In this document: positions 35,151-47,375 of the stretch, piece after piece
Layout: the number at the start of each line of letters is the position of its first letter
Position numbering within the stretch: position 1 is the first letter of the stretch
NCBI GenBank assembly: GCA_013398955.1
Contig: VWPU01013446.1
Location: forward strand, 46,268 to 110,267
Length of the DNA stretch: 64,000 nt
Source: Callaeas wilsoni
Taxonomy: Eukaryota > Chordata > Aves > Passeriformes > Callaeidae
Reading direction: 5' to 3'
Program-made: the position numbers and the translations under genes
The notes under the pieces: generated by a model
Told to the model about the DNA's origin: nothing
The model's database searches: none
What the model saw: only the letters and a program-made list of their open reading frames with translations

Positions 35151-36209
35151 ACCCAACAAGACCTGCCCAAATGTGCCCAGAAAGGGACAAATTGGGCCCC
35201 CAGGAGGTAAAAGATGGTCACGTCTCATTTTGTGACACAAGGAAGGTGTGATTAAAGCTCTGTAGAGCACATGAGACTTTGCCAATCAAACTCATCACTC
35301 CCACAAGACATTAAATTGATTAATTGACCGCTCTCCAAGCACGCAGACCCACATAAAGTGACTTTCCCTAATTCAGGCTGCCAGATTTTCCACCCCATAA
35401 CAGTAAAATCCCGAACAGAGCAGGCCAGGAGACACCACCTCTACGGAGTGGTGACACCTTCTGCCCGACGCCACAAGAAATGTCCAAAGATTCTCCTCAT
35501 GGAATTTTCTACCATCCATGGGACCTGCAAGGATTTGAGGAACCCTGACCTTCTGAGGTGTCCTGCCCTCTTTCCTCCAGAGCAGAAAGGTCTGACTGCA
35601 CTGGGACGAGGAGCTGGGCATGTGGAATGTTCCAAGCCACCCCAAAAACTTCTTAAGCACCAGCACCAGTCAGATTAGGAGCCACCACCACTTTCTACTT
35701 ATTTTTTTCTGCAGCTTGCCATGACTTCTAAAGATCCAATTTTAACAAAATCCTCCTGGACGAGGCTTGCTTGGCACGGAATGGTACATTAATCTAATTT
35801 CTTCCTTTTTTTTTTTTTTTAATCTAATTTTTTCGAAGATGGATGTGCAGGCTTGTAACCAGGAAACCGGATTCCTAAAAAAAATCGCTATATTTCTCTA
35901 TATAAAAATATATATTTATGCAAATGGGTACATGGATGGTTTTAATATATATTCTTAAAAAATGAAACTGCTCTGACCGCCCGTTTTATCAGGAATATTT
36001 TGTGTTTTGCTGGGATAGTTGAGTTGCTGCCCTGGGATGGTTTGCACATAACTCCTGTCTCATGCTTTGCCTGCCTGATGTTGGTGTATTTGGCATTTTG
36101 CTTCCCCAAGCAAATATTTTCCCTTGCTGATGATTTCCAACTGCTGGAAACAAGAGGGGAGGGAATAAATATCTTTATCAGACTCCTGAAAAAGGGGAGA
36201 ATCCAATGT
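35151..36209. other. Unique non-coding sequence
   Basis: A poly-T run lies at 35806-35820 and a TA-rich stretch at 35890-35960. No gene. Confidence 0.45.
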
Positions 36210-36350
36210 GAGGTGTTCCAGCCCAGGTTGGACGGGGCTTGGAGCAACCTGGGCTAGTGGAAGGTGTCCCTGCCCATGGCAGGGGGTGGAACTGGATAAC
36301 TTTTAAGGTCTTTTCCAACCCAAACCCTTCTGGGATTCTCAGATTCTTAG
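36210..36350 (+). mobile_element. CR1 LINE 3'-end fragment
   Basis: 'gcccaggttggacggggctt' then 'ggagcaacctgggctagtgg', 'aaggtgtccctgcccatggc', 'aaggtcttttccaaccca' and a decayed AGATTCTTAGAT tail. Plus strand, only the last 140 bp. Confidence 0.9.
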
Positions 36351-37770
36351 ATGCTTCCTGAGCTAAAAACCAGCGGATAAAGATCCCATCCCTAAAGTTA
36401 ACGTTTTTTTGCAACAGCCCCTTTCTTTACCCTAAATACAGACATTTACTGACATTGATTTCTACAGCTCGGTGCTGATTTACACCAGCAGAAGGTTTGC
36501 TCTGGAGCCATGTGGGGTTTCCTAATTTTATAAGGATTTTGTTGTTGTTTTTCAGTGATACAGGGAGAAAATTTCAGCTCCAGGCCAGCAACAAAAATTT
36601 GCCCTTGTGAACAGGGAAAAGAGGATGGAACAGCTGAGGGGAGGGGGAACTCAGCACTTTTTAAACTTTCAGGTTAAAGTGAAAACCGAACAAAACAACC
36701 CAGCTGGATGACAGAGGGGAAAAAAAAAGAAAAAGAAAGGAGGGGGGGAAAGGACACAAACTCAGCAAAGTTGCAGTGTCCTCTGAAGATTGCTGATGCT
36801 CAGAGGTTGAGAGAGCCCAGATTTCATTCCTTGGCAGCTCAGCCAAGAGGGACGACCCCCAAGGAGCAGCTCCGGCTCCAGAGGTGAGTAGCCAGAGGTT
36901 TATCCCGAAGGCTACTGGGATGTTGGCATCCTTTCAGCAGGAAAGACGGTAAAATATGAACACTTTTAAAAGCTCCCAGAGCCATAAATCCAAGCTCTAT
37001 CACGGGCCCAGCGCTGATAGAGACAGATGTGTGAGGAGCTCTTTTATGCACACACAGGCAAACAGAGAGTGGGCCAAAAAGGAAGGAATCTTTCCAGGCT
37101 CAGCCATTTGAAGCCTACGGCTCCCATAAATCTTCCAGGCAGAGGGTTCAGGCCAGATCTTCACTGCTGAGTTTTTTGCTTCTTGCCTTTTAGTGAAGTA
37201 ATTAATATCTGGCCTAAATGGATTTAAGAAAATGAGCAAAAAATAAGTGGGGGAAAAAGGAAAAGTCTGCGTTTTGTTGAAGTGCAGGTGCCAGAATGAA
37301 CGAGAATCGACATCCAAGTGGGAGGTGGGTCTCTCCTGCCTTTCTGTGACCCTCCAGATTTTATGGAAAACATGTCAGGAAAGGTTTCTGCTCTGCTTTC
37401 CTAAGGAAATTAACTTGCACAAGATCGAGCCTACTTTAGGCCTAGTTTAAATCTCTTATCCAATTTGAACCAAATTTGACATCTGAGACGTGTGGATCTG
37501 GGAAATTAAGGATGGAAAGATCTGTTTGGAGAGCAGGTTGCTTTTAGAAGAAGAAGTTGCACCTCTCTACAGGTACGGATAAAAAGCCTTTCTTCAGAGG
37601 AGAGCCGCAAAACTCCTGTCATTTTTTGAGCACCAGAGGGTTGGGATGTGGCTCTGGAAGTCTGATCATGTTCCTATGGATCAGCCCCTTAGGATCAGCT
37701 GTTCTTTGCTTGATCAGCATCTTCTCGTGCTTGAACATCTCACACAAATCCTCCTGGATGCTTTGGAATT
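36351..37770. other. Unique non-coding sequence
   Basis: Purine-rich DNA lies at 36715-36755. A candidate exon inside is listed separately. No other feature. Confidence 0.4.
36838..36883 (+). other. Candidate 46-bp exon (splice signals only)
   Basis: The acceptor ATTTCATTCCTTGGCAG and the donor CAGAG|GTGAGT are both close to consensus. All three forward frames are open; one reads S-A-K-R-D-D-P-Q-G-A-A-P-A-P-E. No protein match is claimed. It could equally be a non-coding RNA exon or chance. Confidence 0.2.
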
Positions 37771-37975
37771 GTAGGGACACCTCCCACTGTCCCAGGGTGC
37801 TCCAAGCTCCGTCCGACCTGGCCTTGAACAATTCCAGGGATGGAGCAGCCACAGCTGCTCTGGGAATCCCATCCCAGCCCCTCACCATCCTCACAGCCAA
37901 GAATTTCTTCCCAATATCAAATCTAAACCTTCCCTGTTCCATCTTAAATCCATTTCCCCCTGACTCTCCCAAAAG
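37771..37975 (-). mobile_element. CR1 LINE fragment
   Basis: 'gtagggacacctcccactgt', 'cccagggtgctccaagctcc', 'tggccttgaacaattccagg', 'cagccacagctgctctggga', 'agaatttcttcccaatatca' and 'tctaaaccttccctgttcc' occur in CR1 reverse-complement order. The extreme 3' end is missing. Confidence 0.88.
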
Positions 37976-39182
37976 AATCCATTTGCTATGGAAGAGCTGC
38001 CTGGGATTTTATTTGAGGAGAGAAACTAAAAACAAATTAAAAAATCAATTTATCAGTGACATCAGAACCGTCTTGACCAGCTCTGTCCGTGCTGCTCACA
38101 AGTGTTGAACTGAGGGCTTTTCATGGATTTCAGCCAAAACAAACCCAAGGAAACCAAAGAACTCAACCTTTGCTCCCAGGAGCTGCTTGGGAGTGGCAAA
38201 TGTCTCTGTGGGCAGTCACTAGAGAGCACCAAACATCCACACTCCCTCCAGGTGGCTGCTGTGGCGTGGGAATCACGGATGTGGGAAGAGGTTGGGACTC
38301 CCCGCTTGTCTCTGCTCACCTCCACGAGCCTCCCTAGGCCTGGGCTCCAGCATTCCAACGGGGTTTTTTGGGCTGTCTTCTGGTGGGAGTTGTTCGGAGG
38401 TGGTGGAGAAAAAGAACAGAAAGTAACATGGTTTAAGGGAATATTTTAGAGCAACTCAGGCCCTTGTGCCACAGAATTGCTGGCAATGAAGGGAAACAGA
38501 GGAAATTAAAGATTTCCTTTACTCCCAGGGTGCATTTGGGCTTTGTGCCAGGCGAAGACCCCTCAGGTACTGTCTCACCTCAAGCCTCGGCTCCTTGGCA
38601 ATTGACTGATTCCTTCTGACCCATGAAGTTCTCCTGCAGCTTTCAGAACTTAGAGCAGCCTCACCAATCCATGACTTCGAGGTATTTGCTTCCTTTCATG
38701 GCATCATCGGGCCTTTTCTCACTTCTTCCATTGTTGCCACCTGTATGGAGAGAGGGAAATGGCTGTGTCTAAAGCACCCGTGAAGTTACGAAGCAGCTGT
38801 GAAATTAAATATTTGGAAACCAATGAACGCCAGCTCTGCCCTTCTCCTGGTCTTGCTTTCAGTACCTTTTTGTGCCACGTTTTATCACTCATTAGCAGCA
38901 TCACAGCATTTAATTATATCAATCTTATTTAGTGCAGGAAAGGAGCTTGGCTTCAAGTGTGTTTAGGAACTAAAATTCCTCTGGGATATCTCACCTCATT
39001 TTTAAATATATGGGTTGGGTGTGCTGCAGAAGGGTCAGCGAGGGTCACTCGTCCCAATCCCTCCTGCTCCTGTGCATGGATACATCTTCCTCTTTCCCTC
39101 TTTCCCAATCTTTTTTTCCTACAGAAATTGTTACTTGGGCCAGCCTGTGAGCGAGATAAAGAATTCCACTGGTGTTCTCCGG
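37976..39182. other. Unique non-coding sequence
   Basis: I see no repeat or gene. Confidence 0.45.
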
Positions 39183-39362
39183 AATTAGAATGGTTTGGGT
39201 TGGAAGGGACCTTAACGATCAACCCATTCCACTGCAGGGACACCTTCCACTATCCCAGACTGCTCCAAGCACAATCCAGCTGGGCCTTGGGCACTTCCCG
39301 GGATCCAGGGGCAGCCATAGCTTCTCTGGGAAAGCTGTGCCGGGGCCTTGAGCCCAACCGCT
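39183..39362 (-). mobile_element. CR1 LINE 3'-end fragment
   Basis: 'agaatggtttgggttggaag' with 'ggaccttaacgatcaaccc', 'caccttccactatcccagac', 'gggccttgggcacttcccgg' and 'gcttctctgggaaagctgtg'. Minus strand. Confidence 0.9.
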
Positions 39363-39805
39363 TCCAAGATGAGCTTTGTGGGGCACCGCAGAAATGCTCA
39401 GCACCAAAATCTGTGCTGCAGGTGATGACAAAGAGGGAGCTTCCCAGAATCACAAAAAAAAAAAATCACAGAACCGTGACCCAGGCGACAGAATAACAGC
39501 GAAGGTCGCGGAAGCGCGACACAGGTCACAGACTGTCACCTCATTGCTTCTGTTTCCCCCATTTGTGAGCTGGAGGCTGCCATCCTTCAAAACACACTTT
39601 CCCGAAAGAGAGCGGGATGGATTTAGGGTTGGAATCTTCTGGGGATGGAAAGGAGAAGGTGCTTTTAATGAGAAGTGGGCAGAGCCCAGGAGCAGCCTCA
39701 CGCGCCCAGCTGGCCCCTCCCTGTGGCCCAGGAAAAGGCAAAGTTCCTGCATTTCCACCTGGGAAGGTGCACCTTGGATTCACTTCTGCCTTTGGTACAG
39801 GATGC

Positions 39806-39880
39806 GGAATCATGGAATTTTGTAGATTGGAAATAACCTTTAAAATCATCAAATCCAACCATAAACCCAGCACTGCCAAC
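39806..39880 (-). mobile_element. CR1 LINE tail remnant
   Basis: 'ggaatcatggaattttgtag' and 'attggaaataacctttaaaa' followed by 'tcatcaaatccaaccataaa'. This is a short minus-strand CR1 tail of the GATCATCAAGTCCAACC group. Confidence 0.7.
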
Positions 39881-41136
39881 TCCCTTGGATTCCTTCTTTG
39901 GTTAGTTTATAGGAAAAATTAAAAAAGAAAGGCTTAAGAGAACTTAAAAATATCAAACCTAAACCAAATTAAATTGATTTTACACCACTAGTCCTTGCAA
40001 ATGAAAAAAAATATCGGAACTGAAGCTAAATAGGTAACCCAAAAAGTTGATAAGTGTTTTTCGGTGGGATGAAGGCAGAATTATCACAGGTTTTCAAGCA
40101 GGAGGATTAAAAACCAAACGCTTGGATTTGTTCAGAACTTCTGGTTTAAATATTTTTCCTCGTCTAAGATTAAAGACATTTCATAGCCTGGATACCAGGC
40201 ACTATGAAAAATCTCAAAGTTTTCCTCTCAAAATATGTAAACGAGCAGTTTTGAAACATCTCTCCTTCTTTCTTGACTGAAAAATTTTGTCGAACTGGAA
40301 ATGAATTCCACAGCTATGTTTTGTTCCCTCCTCCACATCTTGGACATGGAATTTTAGCAGATTCTTTTCAACCAAAAACATGGGGTCGTGTTCCTGCATT
40401 TCTTTCCGGATTTGTCTGCTCCATAGGTTTGGGTATGGTTAGAATTCCCATTGGCTTGGGTAGGGATTAAATTCCCCTTGTTTTGCTGAGTGTGTTGCTT
40501 ATACGTGCACTGCATAGGTATTTTTATTTACTGAAGGTTTGTTGTAAACTGAGGAAATTTAAAATTTTTTAAGAAAGCCTTAAATTTTTTTCTTTAAATT
40601 CCCAGTGATTTGCAGAAGCTCTGAGAGATCCCGTGGGGCTGAGTAGGACTTTTAAGTCTGATTTAACATTCTGCAGCTGAAATCCTTTATAACCCTATGC
40701 AAATCTTTATCACGCGCCCACAAGAAAGGATCAATTTCTCCCTAAAAAAGGGACTCAGTTTCTCCCTAAGAATAGGAGTCCGTCTCTCCCCAGAAGAGAG
40801 AAAGGAGTGGAAAAATGAGGTTCTCCTTTCTCTCTAGAAGAAGAAGATTCCATGACTCATTCACGAATTAAATGTGTGTGTTTAGAAATTAAAAAAAAAA
40901 ATAAATAAATGAATAAAGGAATAAATAAATAAACCTTTCCTTGTCCCAAACCTTAATCAGAACAGAATTTTCCTTCCCTTCCCTGTGGTTTCTGGTTTGT
41001 CCCAGGATCAAAGAGCAGTGACCTTTATTAGGGAGGAAAAAAATAAAAAAACCCCAAACATCTGCCTGCCCAATATTTACAAAACAATGCAAACCGGGCA
41101 AACAAAGCAATCCAGAGGCTGAACAATTCCATGTTA
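39881..41136. other. AT-rich unique sequence with simple repeats
   Basis: A 24-bp imperfect tandem of TTTCTCCCTAA lies at 40728-40801 (about three units). An (AAAT)n microsatellite lies at 40888-40934. No gene. Confidence 0.5.
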
Positions 41137-41217
41137 TCATGGAATCATGGAGTGGGTGAGGCTGGAAGGGACCTCTGCAGATCATCTGGTCCAGCTCCCT
41201 GGCTCAAGCAGTTATTT
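41137..41217 (-). mobile_element. CR1 LINE tail fragment
   Basis: 'atcatggaatcatggagtgg' then 'gaggctggaagggacctctg' and 'cagatcatctggtccagctc'. This is a different CR1 tail subfamily (GCTGGAAGGGACCTCTG), on the minus strand. Confidence 0.8.
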
Positions 41218-41505
41218 GGGAAAGGCTCTTTAATTCCACTCTCCCGAAGTCCTAAGGCAAACCCGATTTTTCCATAGATTTCCATTAACTTTGAAGATAA
41301 AGGAGCCACGTCCTTAAAGATAAGGCTGGAATCAGCTGGTTAAAGCTTTAGACTCATTTAATCAGATTTTTTTGGTTTTTGAATGGTGTGGAATGAGCCC
41401 TTTTGGTGTAATATCTCTAATATTCCTTGGGGAAATTATCCGTCTCTTCTGCTGCATCTCCAGACAAGAACCACTAAGTTGATTACAGGATTTTCCTATA
41501 AAAAC

Positions 41506-41720
41506 AGCCTGGGAGAGTTGGGATTGTCCAACCTGGAGAAGAACAGGCTCCATGGAGACCTCAGAGACACTTCCAGGGCCTAAAGGGGCTCCAGGAGAGC
41601 TGGAGAGGGACTTGGGACAAGGGATGGAGACACAGGACACAGGGAATGGCCTTAAAGCGGAGGAGGGTGGGTTGAGATGGGATATTAGGAAGAAATTCCT
41701 TATTATAAGGATGAACAAGG
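41506..41720 (+). mobile_element. CR1 LINE fragment
   Basis: 'cagcctgggagagttgggat', 'tgtccaacctggagaagaac', 'aggctccatggagacctcag', 'cacttccagggcctaaaggg', 'gagctggagagggacttggg' and 'gatattaggaagaaattcct' occur in sense order. The last 150-200 bp of the normal 3' end are absent. Confidence 0.88.
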
Positions 41721-42940
41721 TGTTCTCCATGGCATTTGGGACATAATAATGTTTTCAGGGACATCAGCTCTCTCTGCGCATGGAATTGTACAGGAAGATC
41801 CTTCAAAGAATCCCCGCCTTGACCCTTATCCGCTGCTGGAATTCTCCTCATGAATCCCATCTCCGGTCATAGAGGCCTGGGAATCCTGTCGGAAGATTAA
41901 GGCAAGGAAGAGGTTGGGTGTCTCAGCCTTATTTGTGTCAGCTCTTTCTAAATCACCCACCCCGCCCAGAAACAGGCACAAACTTTCCTTGGCCATCCTT
42001 TTATTATTAATTTATTATTAATTATTAAAAGCTCTGGATACCCTTGAAAGTGTCAGCTCTACTTCAGCCAACTTTTCCTCGCACCATCCATCCGTGTCCA
42101 GTCCTTCCCGCTCTGCAGAAGTGAGATAAAATCTTGTTTTTCTTCATCCCAGCTCTCAAAAGTGACTCATTAATGTTCTCCTGTGGCTTCAGGTCTTGAC
42201 AAAAATAAATCAAGTGAACAAAGAGCAATTTTCCATCCTCGGCCTCTGTCTCTCCCTCTCTGCCTGCTTTTATTTGCTTTTTCTCTTGGATAAACTATTT
42301 GGAAAACATTGCAAGAACACTTAATTTGGATGACATGAAAGCAAATTTGCCTGGCTGATTAAGGGATGTTTTCCCTTCAGGAACACACGAACAAATTTGG
42401 GGATAATTTTCCTATCAAAAGACAGAATGTTTCAGCTAAAGGGAGAATTTGCCCCAGCCTGGATTCCAAGGACAATGTTGTTCCCAGATGTTGGCGGGAA
42501 TGAAGCTGTGCAGGACACGGAGGCAGTAGCCGAGCACAGGGAATGAAAAAAACCTCACCAGAGCTGCCCTTCGGGGTTTCGAACCTTTCATCTCCACTGT
42601 TCCACTCTTCCAATGTGGAAGAATTTTATATTCGGTGACGCCTTCCAGAGAAAATCTGAAATCCATTTTCCGAGAAGCGCTGGTCTCACATAAACGGGGC
42701 TGTGCCTTTTTTGTGCTTCGTGGCTGCAGTGTGGGAGCAGGGAGCTGAAAATCCTTGGGCTCCTCATAAGCCAAAGGAATGGTTCTCCACGGACACTCTT
42801 TTGAAGGGAATGTCTCAGTTTTAGGACACTTGAGCCACTTTATGCTTTGCACGTTTCGTCTCCTCTCCATCGTATGGCTGAAATCATTTGCGGATGAAAG
42901 GGAATAATCAGGAGAGCCTGACTGGTGCTTACCCCAAGGA
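41721..42940. other. Unique non-coding sequence
   Basis: A TTA-rich stretch lies at 42000-42030. Possible polymerase III box-like motifs on the minus strand (42545-42615) are discussed in the findings. No gene. Confidence 0.4.
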
Positions 42941-43204
42941 AAAGGAGTCTCAGACCAAAGGAGGTTCTCCAGGAAGGAATTTTGTGTATTTTCCTCTTTC
43001 TTTTTGGGAAGAAGAGAGTTTTGACTCCAAAAGGAGTCTCAGACCAAAGGAGGTTCTCCAGGAAGGAATTTTGTGTATTTTCCTCTTTCTTTTTGGGAAG
43101 AAGAGAGTTTTGACTCCAAAAGGAGTCTCAGACCAAAGGAGGTTCTCCAGGAAGGAATTTTGTGTATTTTCCTCTTTCTTTTTGGGAAGAGGAGAGTTTT
43201 GACC
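42941..43204. repeat. 89-bp tandem repeat, three copies
   Basis: Copies start at 42941, 43030 and 43119 with AAAGGAGTCTCAGACC and contain 'aggttctccaggaagg' and 'tttctttttgggaagaagag'. They are almost perfectly identical; the third has 'gaagaggagag' instead of 'gaagaagagag' and ends early. The unit is not a multiple of three, so the 104-codon frame across it (42888-43202) reads the same DNA in three frames in turn. Confidence 0.97.
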
Positions 43205-43486
43205 AACTGGAATTCACAGGTTTATGTTAACGTATAAAAAACAGTGGTTGTGCAAGAATTGGGTGTTGGGGCAGGGGCTGGGGTGGATTTTCCCTGACGG
43301 GATCCTGTGGGATTCCCCATCCTGCAGAAGATCTGACCCTTCCCAGCATCCCAGAGCCCAGCTCACACACCAGCATTTTCCAAAACCCTGCAGACAAATT
43401 ACTTGATTGATTTTGATCCCTCAAGGAATGTGTGGACATGGAAAACGGGAGTTAAATGTTTTAAAAATTAAAATTAACAGCATGGA

Positions 43487-43690
43487 GCTGTGCCGGGGGG
43501 GGTTAGGTTGGATATCAGGGAAAGGTTCTTCCCCCAGAGGTGGGCACCGGACCGGCTCCCCAGGGAATGGTCACATTCCCAAGGCTTCCAGAGCTCCAGG
43601 AGCGTTTGGACAGGGTGAGATTTTTGGGATTGTCCTTTGCAGGGCCAGGGGTTGGAATCCCTGAGGGATCCTTCCAGCTCAGGATATTTT
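43487..43690 (+). mobile_element. CR1 LINE 3'-end fragment (CAGCTCAGGATAT-tail group)
   Basis: 'ggttggatatcagggaaagg', 'ttcttcccccagaggtggg', 'ggctccccagggaatggtca', 'gccaggggttggaatccc' and 'ccttccagctcaggatattt' occur in order. It is the same subfamily and same orientation as 48774-49015. Confidence 0.85.
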
Positions 43691-46600
43691 CAGGAGTCAC
43701 CAAAGACACAGGGAACCAGAAGGATCTGATTGACAGATCTTAGGAAAACATTTTCCCGGATAGATTAGAAAAGGAGATAAAACCAATGCTCTGCTCCCAT
43801 CTCTTATTAGCTTATTACAGCTCTTTTCCTTCCTGCAGCAATTCCAGATATCCTCTGGTTCTGGGAGGGGGAATCAGGAATAGGAATGGTTATTAAATTC
43901 TGTTGGCAGCCAGTCAGTGCCGGACACTCCTCGCTTCTCCGAATTTCGATGTCACAACGACGTCTCACTCGCCTTCCGTCATAATCTAACAGGTCCCCTG
44001 CATCCTATAGGGCATATTTGGGATGCTCTTCCCAAAAATACTCCTGCACAATGAAGCAACCACTGGTAATCCTGAGGCTGTGACTCCTCTTCCCCTGTTC
44101 AGCTCCTCCTTTCACAGGAATGTCCCTTCCAGTCGGTCAGAGAATCACAGAATCATTAAATTGCGAAAGATCTCTCGGATCCTCAAATCCAAGCTACGAT
44201 TCTGTGATTCTGTGGCAACATCCGGAAATTCTGAATGCTTGCAGACCACCTGAGTTTTGGGGGGCTTCATAATTATGACATTGAGCAGCACCTCCAAAAT
44301 CCTGGATAGAGATCTTGGCTCTGCTGCGGGAACTTTGTGACATCAGAAACACCTGTAAATATGTTTTTACCTAATTTTAACTACTTAAACCACAGTCTTC
44401 CAGCTTGGCTTTGGAGTTAAAGAGAGACACAAGTTATTTCCCATCCTGAGAGGGAGAATAAATTCCTTTCCGGATATTTTTATTCCTCTACAATGATTTC
44501 AGGGGGTGACAACACAGATAAAGTGAACTGAAATCAGTCCCACCCTTCCTTCCACAGCATCCAAGCTCTTCACTTTGAAGCTCAGATTAATCCTTGTCCA
44601 TCCAGGCTCTGACACCTCCACGTGCAGGAGCCCTTTTAATGAATATTTATGTAAAGGTTTTACTCCTTTAGAGCTTGGAGTTAGCAGAGGCATTCACGTA
44701 CCAGCCTAATGACCAAAAACTCCATAAAATAGGGGCAGCACTTGTGATAAGGTTTTACCCAGAATAAGTCTTTTTGCTGGTGTTACAGCCCTGATCTATC
44801 CAGCGGGGTTTTTTGTTTCATTTTGTTTTGTTTTTTCCTTGAATTCCCATTCTTTCAACACCAAATTTCCTCTGCTGTTTTAACAACGCGGCAGGGATTG
44901 ATTCCATGCAGGAATCTGGTGGCACGTTCGTATTTCTTGTGTCTTTTTTATTAGGGCTGACTGGGGATATGGTACAATTTAAGGGCAGCTCTGTAATCAC
45001 TTGCACATGATGGCTGTAGGAAGGGATGCCTTGTTCTTACCTTCATCCAGCTCCAAAAATGGGGGAAAAAAAGGGAGAAGGGGAAAAAAAATGTTAATAA
45101 TTTATTTCTGCTTCAAACATGTGCAAATTCCATATCTGGGGAGGGCCCGGAAAAAAAAATGCTGTGGAAAGGGTAAAAAAACAACTGTCCCTCTCCCAGA
45201 GGGATAACAAAGAACACAGTCCCTGGAAAAGGTTTGTCTAAACAAAATAACAATAAAAAGGAGCGGCAAACCCAAACCAAAACACAGGGAAGAAATCAGA
45301 ATAAAGCCTGGAGGACTTCAAAGCCATCTGTGCGTGTGTGGGGTGGGAGGATGTTGTGTTTTTGCAGCCACTCTGGGCTGAGATCAGTGTCAGATGTGGG
45401 GACAGAAGGACGAACGGTCACTTGAGTGACCAGCGGGGGTGGGAGGAGGACAAGGCTTCGTCTGCACCGGCTCTTCACCCAGAGAGAGCAGGACAAGCCG
45501 CAGAACCACGGAATCACAGAATTCCTGAGCCGGAAGATGACCCACAAGGATCATGGAGAAAACTCCTGAAGATAAGAGCGCCTGGCGGGTCTCGGAGATG
45601 GGACGCACGGAGGATGGACCCAGAGGTGTGAAATGTAGGAAAAAGGGGGGAATCCCCCCAAAATGCATCACTGGAAGGGGCTGTAAGAGGGGAGGCTCCT
45701 GCAGCTGAGCAGTACCACCAGTGGTGTGCCGTGGGAGCTCGCAGGAGCAGCAGCCCGTGCTCTCCAAGCCCTGGATTCAGTGGATTCACTCCCGGAGACA
45801 GCACTGAGGTGGTGGGAATCCCTCCTCACGTTTGGCAGCGTTCGGGTGAAGGATGCGGACGGGAAGGCCTTGATTTGTGTAACATTACTTCAGTTTTTCA
45901 GCTGAAGCTTCTCTTCTGCCACCCCTGATTGCAGCACGACAGCTCAGCCACCCCCAAACGCCCAGGAATTTGGGGTGACAGGACTTGGGGTTTAAAAACT
46001 CAGCTCTGCCCATGGCAGGGGGACCAGACCTGAGCTCTCTGTGAGCAACACACCAGTCCGGTGTGATTGCCAAGTGCAGGTCCCCCAGCGGTGCCAGGCC
46101 GAAAAACTCCGAGAAAAATCTGGACTTTATCAACTTCTCCAGATCTTTGGATCTGTCCACTGGGAAGCGATTTTTCCTGGGATTATACACATATGAACAC
46201 GAACACGTGTGTGTGACAGGCTCACTCTGTGAGAGGATTTTGCTGAATCCTTGCTGTCTGTGCTCATTAAAAGGGCAGGTGGAAGTTCCTTGTATCAAAC
46301 AGGAATCTAATTTTCACTTCTGCCTTGTTTATCTTCCCTAGGAATAAAAACATTCTCTGTATCCAGAAGGGAAGATTGACCAGATACAGATTTAAAGGGT
46401 GTTTTCCATGATTTCAGCTTCCCTCATCAATGCAGCAACACCGCAGAATCAGCTCCAAATTGATTTCAGTCTGCTCTCACCTGATGGTTTCCAAAATCTC
46501 ACGAGAACAGCCTCACTCCTGAAATCTGCCTTTATTTTGGGTTGTTTACATGGATCTCCATGATTCCACAGCTGATTGAAATAAAAGTTACTTCCCTGAC

Positions 46601-46976
46601 TTGCACTGAGCAGTGATTTATCAAATTTGAAGTTTAACCCCAGTGAACCACAATCTGCTGTTTTCTGGTGGTAACTTAAAGCAGGAGGCAAAATGCCAAA
46701 GAGATACTGAGAGCAAAACAAGAAAGACAATGGCAACATTTTTTGAAGAAAAAAACCATTAAATTGTGTGTCTTTTGGTGAACATCAGGTTGTAAATCAC
46801 ATTCTGAGCTGCGGTTGCTCTTGAGAACTTCCTTTAGAGTTTAGGCCCGGTTTAAATCATGGGAGTGTTGAGAGAAGGGAGTAGAATTTTCTCTTTTTGG
46901 ATGCTGTGCTGAGATCCTCCCATCAGCCAAAATGGGGTTGTTGGATGTGCTGCAGGAGTGCAGGCAGGTCAAGAGA
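43691..46976. other. Unique sequence with short CR1 tails and simple repeats
   Basis: Two minus-strand CR1 tail remnants lie at 44139-44195 ('cagagaatcacagaatcatt') and 45506-45575 ('ggaatcacagaattcctgag', 'ccacaaggatcatgg'). (TTTTG)-type and poly-A runs lie at 44808-44838 and 45061-45090. 45400-46100 is GC-rich with short frames on both strands and no recognised domain. Confidence 0.45.
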
Positions 46977-47375
46977 GAATCCTGGAATCATTTGCGGTGG
47001 GAATGATGCCTAAGATCACCCGGTCTGCCCTGCCAAGGTCACCACCGCCCCATGTCCCCAAGTGCCATGTCCACATGGCTTTTAAATCCCTCCAGGCATG
47101 GGGACTCCACTGCTGCCCTGGGGTGGACAATCCTTTCCATAAAGAATATTTCCTTAATATCCAGCTTTAACCTCCCCTGGCCCAGCCTGAGGCCGTCCCC
47201 TCTCCTCCTGTCCCTGTTCCCTGGGAGCAGATCCCGATTCCCCCCCCGGCTGCCCCCTCCTGTCGGGGAGTTGTGCAGAGCCACAAGGTCCCCTCTGATC
47301 CCCCTTTTCTCCAGGCTGAGCCCCTTTCCCAGCTCCCTCAGGAATTCTCCAGCCCCTTCCCATCTCCGTTCCCAC
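46977..47375 (-). mobile_element. CR1 LINE 3'-end fragment
   Basis: About 400 bp follow CR1 in reverse complement: 'cctggaatcatttgcggtgg', 'ctaagatcacccggtc', 'tccaggcatggggactccac', 'cctttccataaagaatattt', 'ccttaatatccagctttaac', 'gtcccctctcctcctgtccc' and 'ctgatccccctttt' leading to 'ctccaggctgagcccctttc'. Long frames on either strand (up to 177 codons, 47039-47585) are by-products. Confidence 0.9.

Noticed and set aside
42545..42615. tRNA gene
   Set aside because: The A-box to B-box spacing is too short and no cloverleaf can be drawn; kept only as a low-interest observation.
42888..43202. 104-codon open frame with repeated peptide blocks
   Set aside because: An 89-bp repeat unit read in three successive frames; no real protein repeat.
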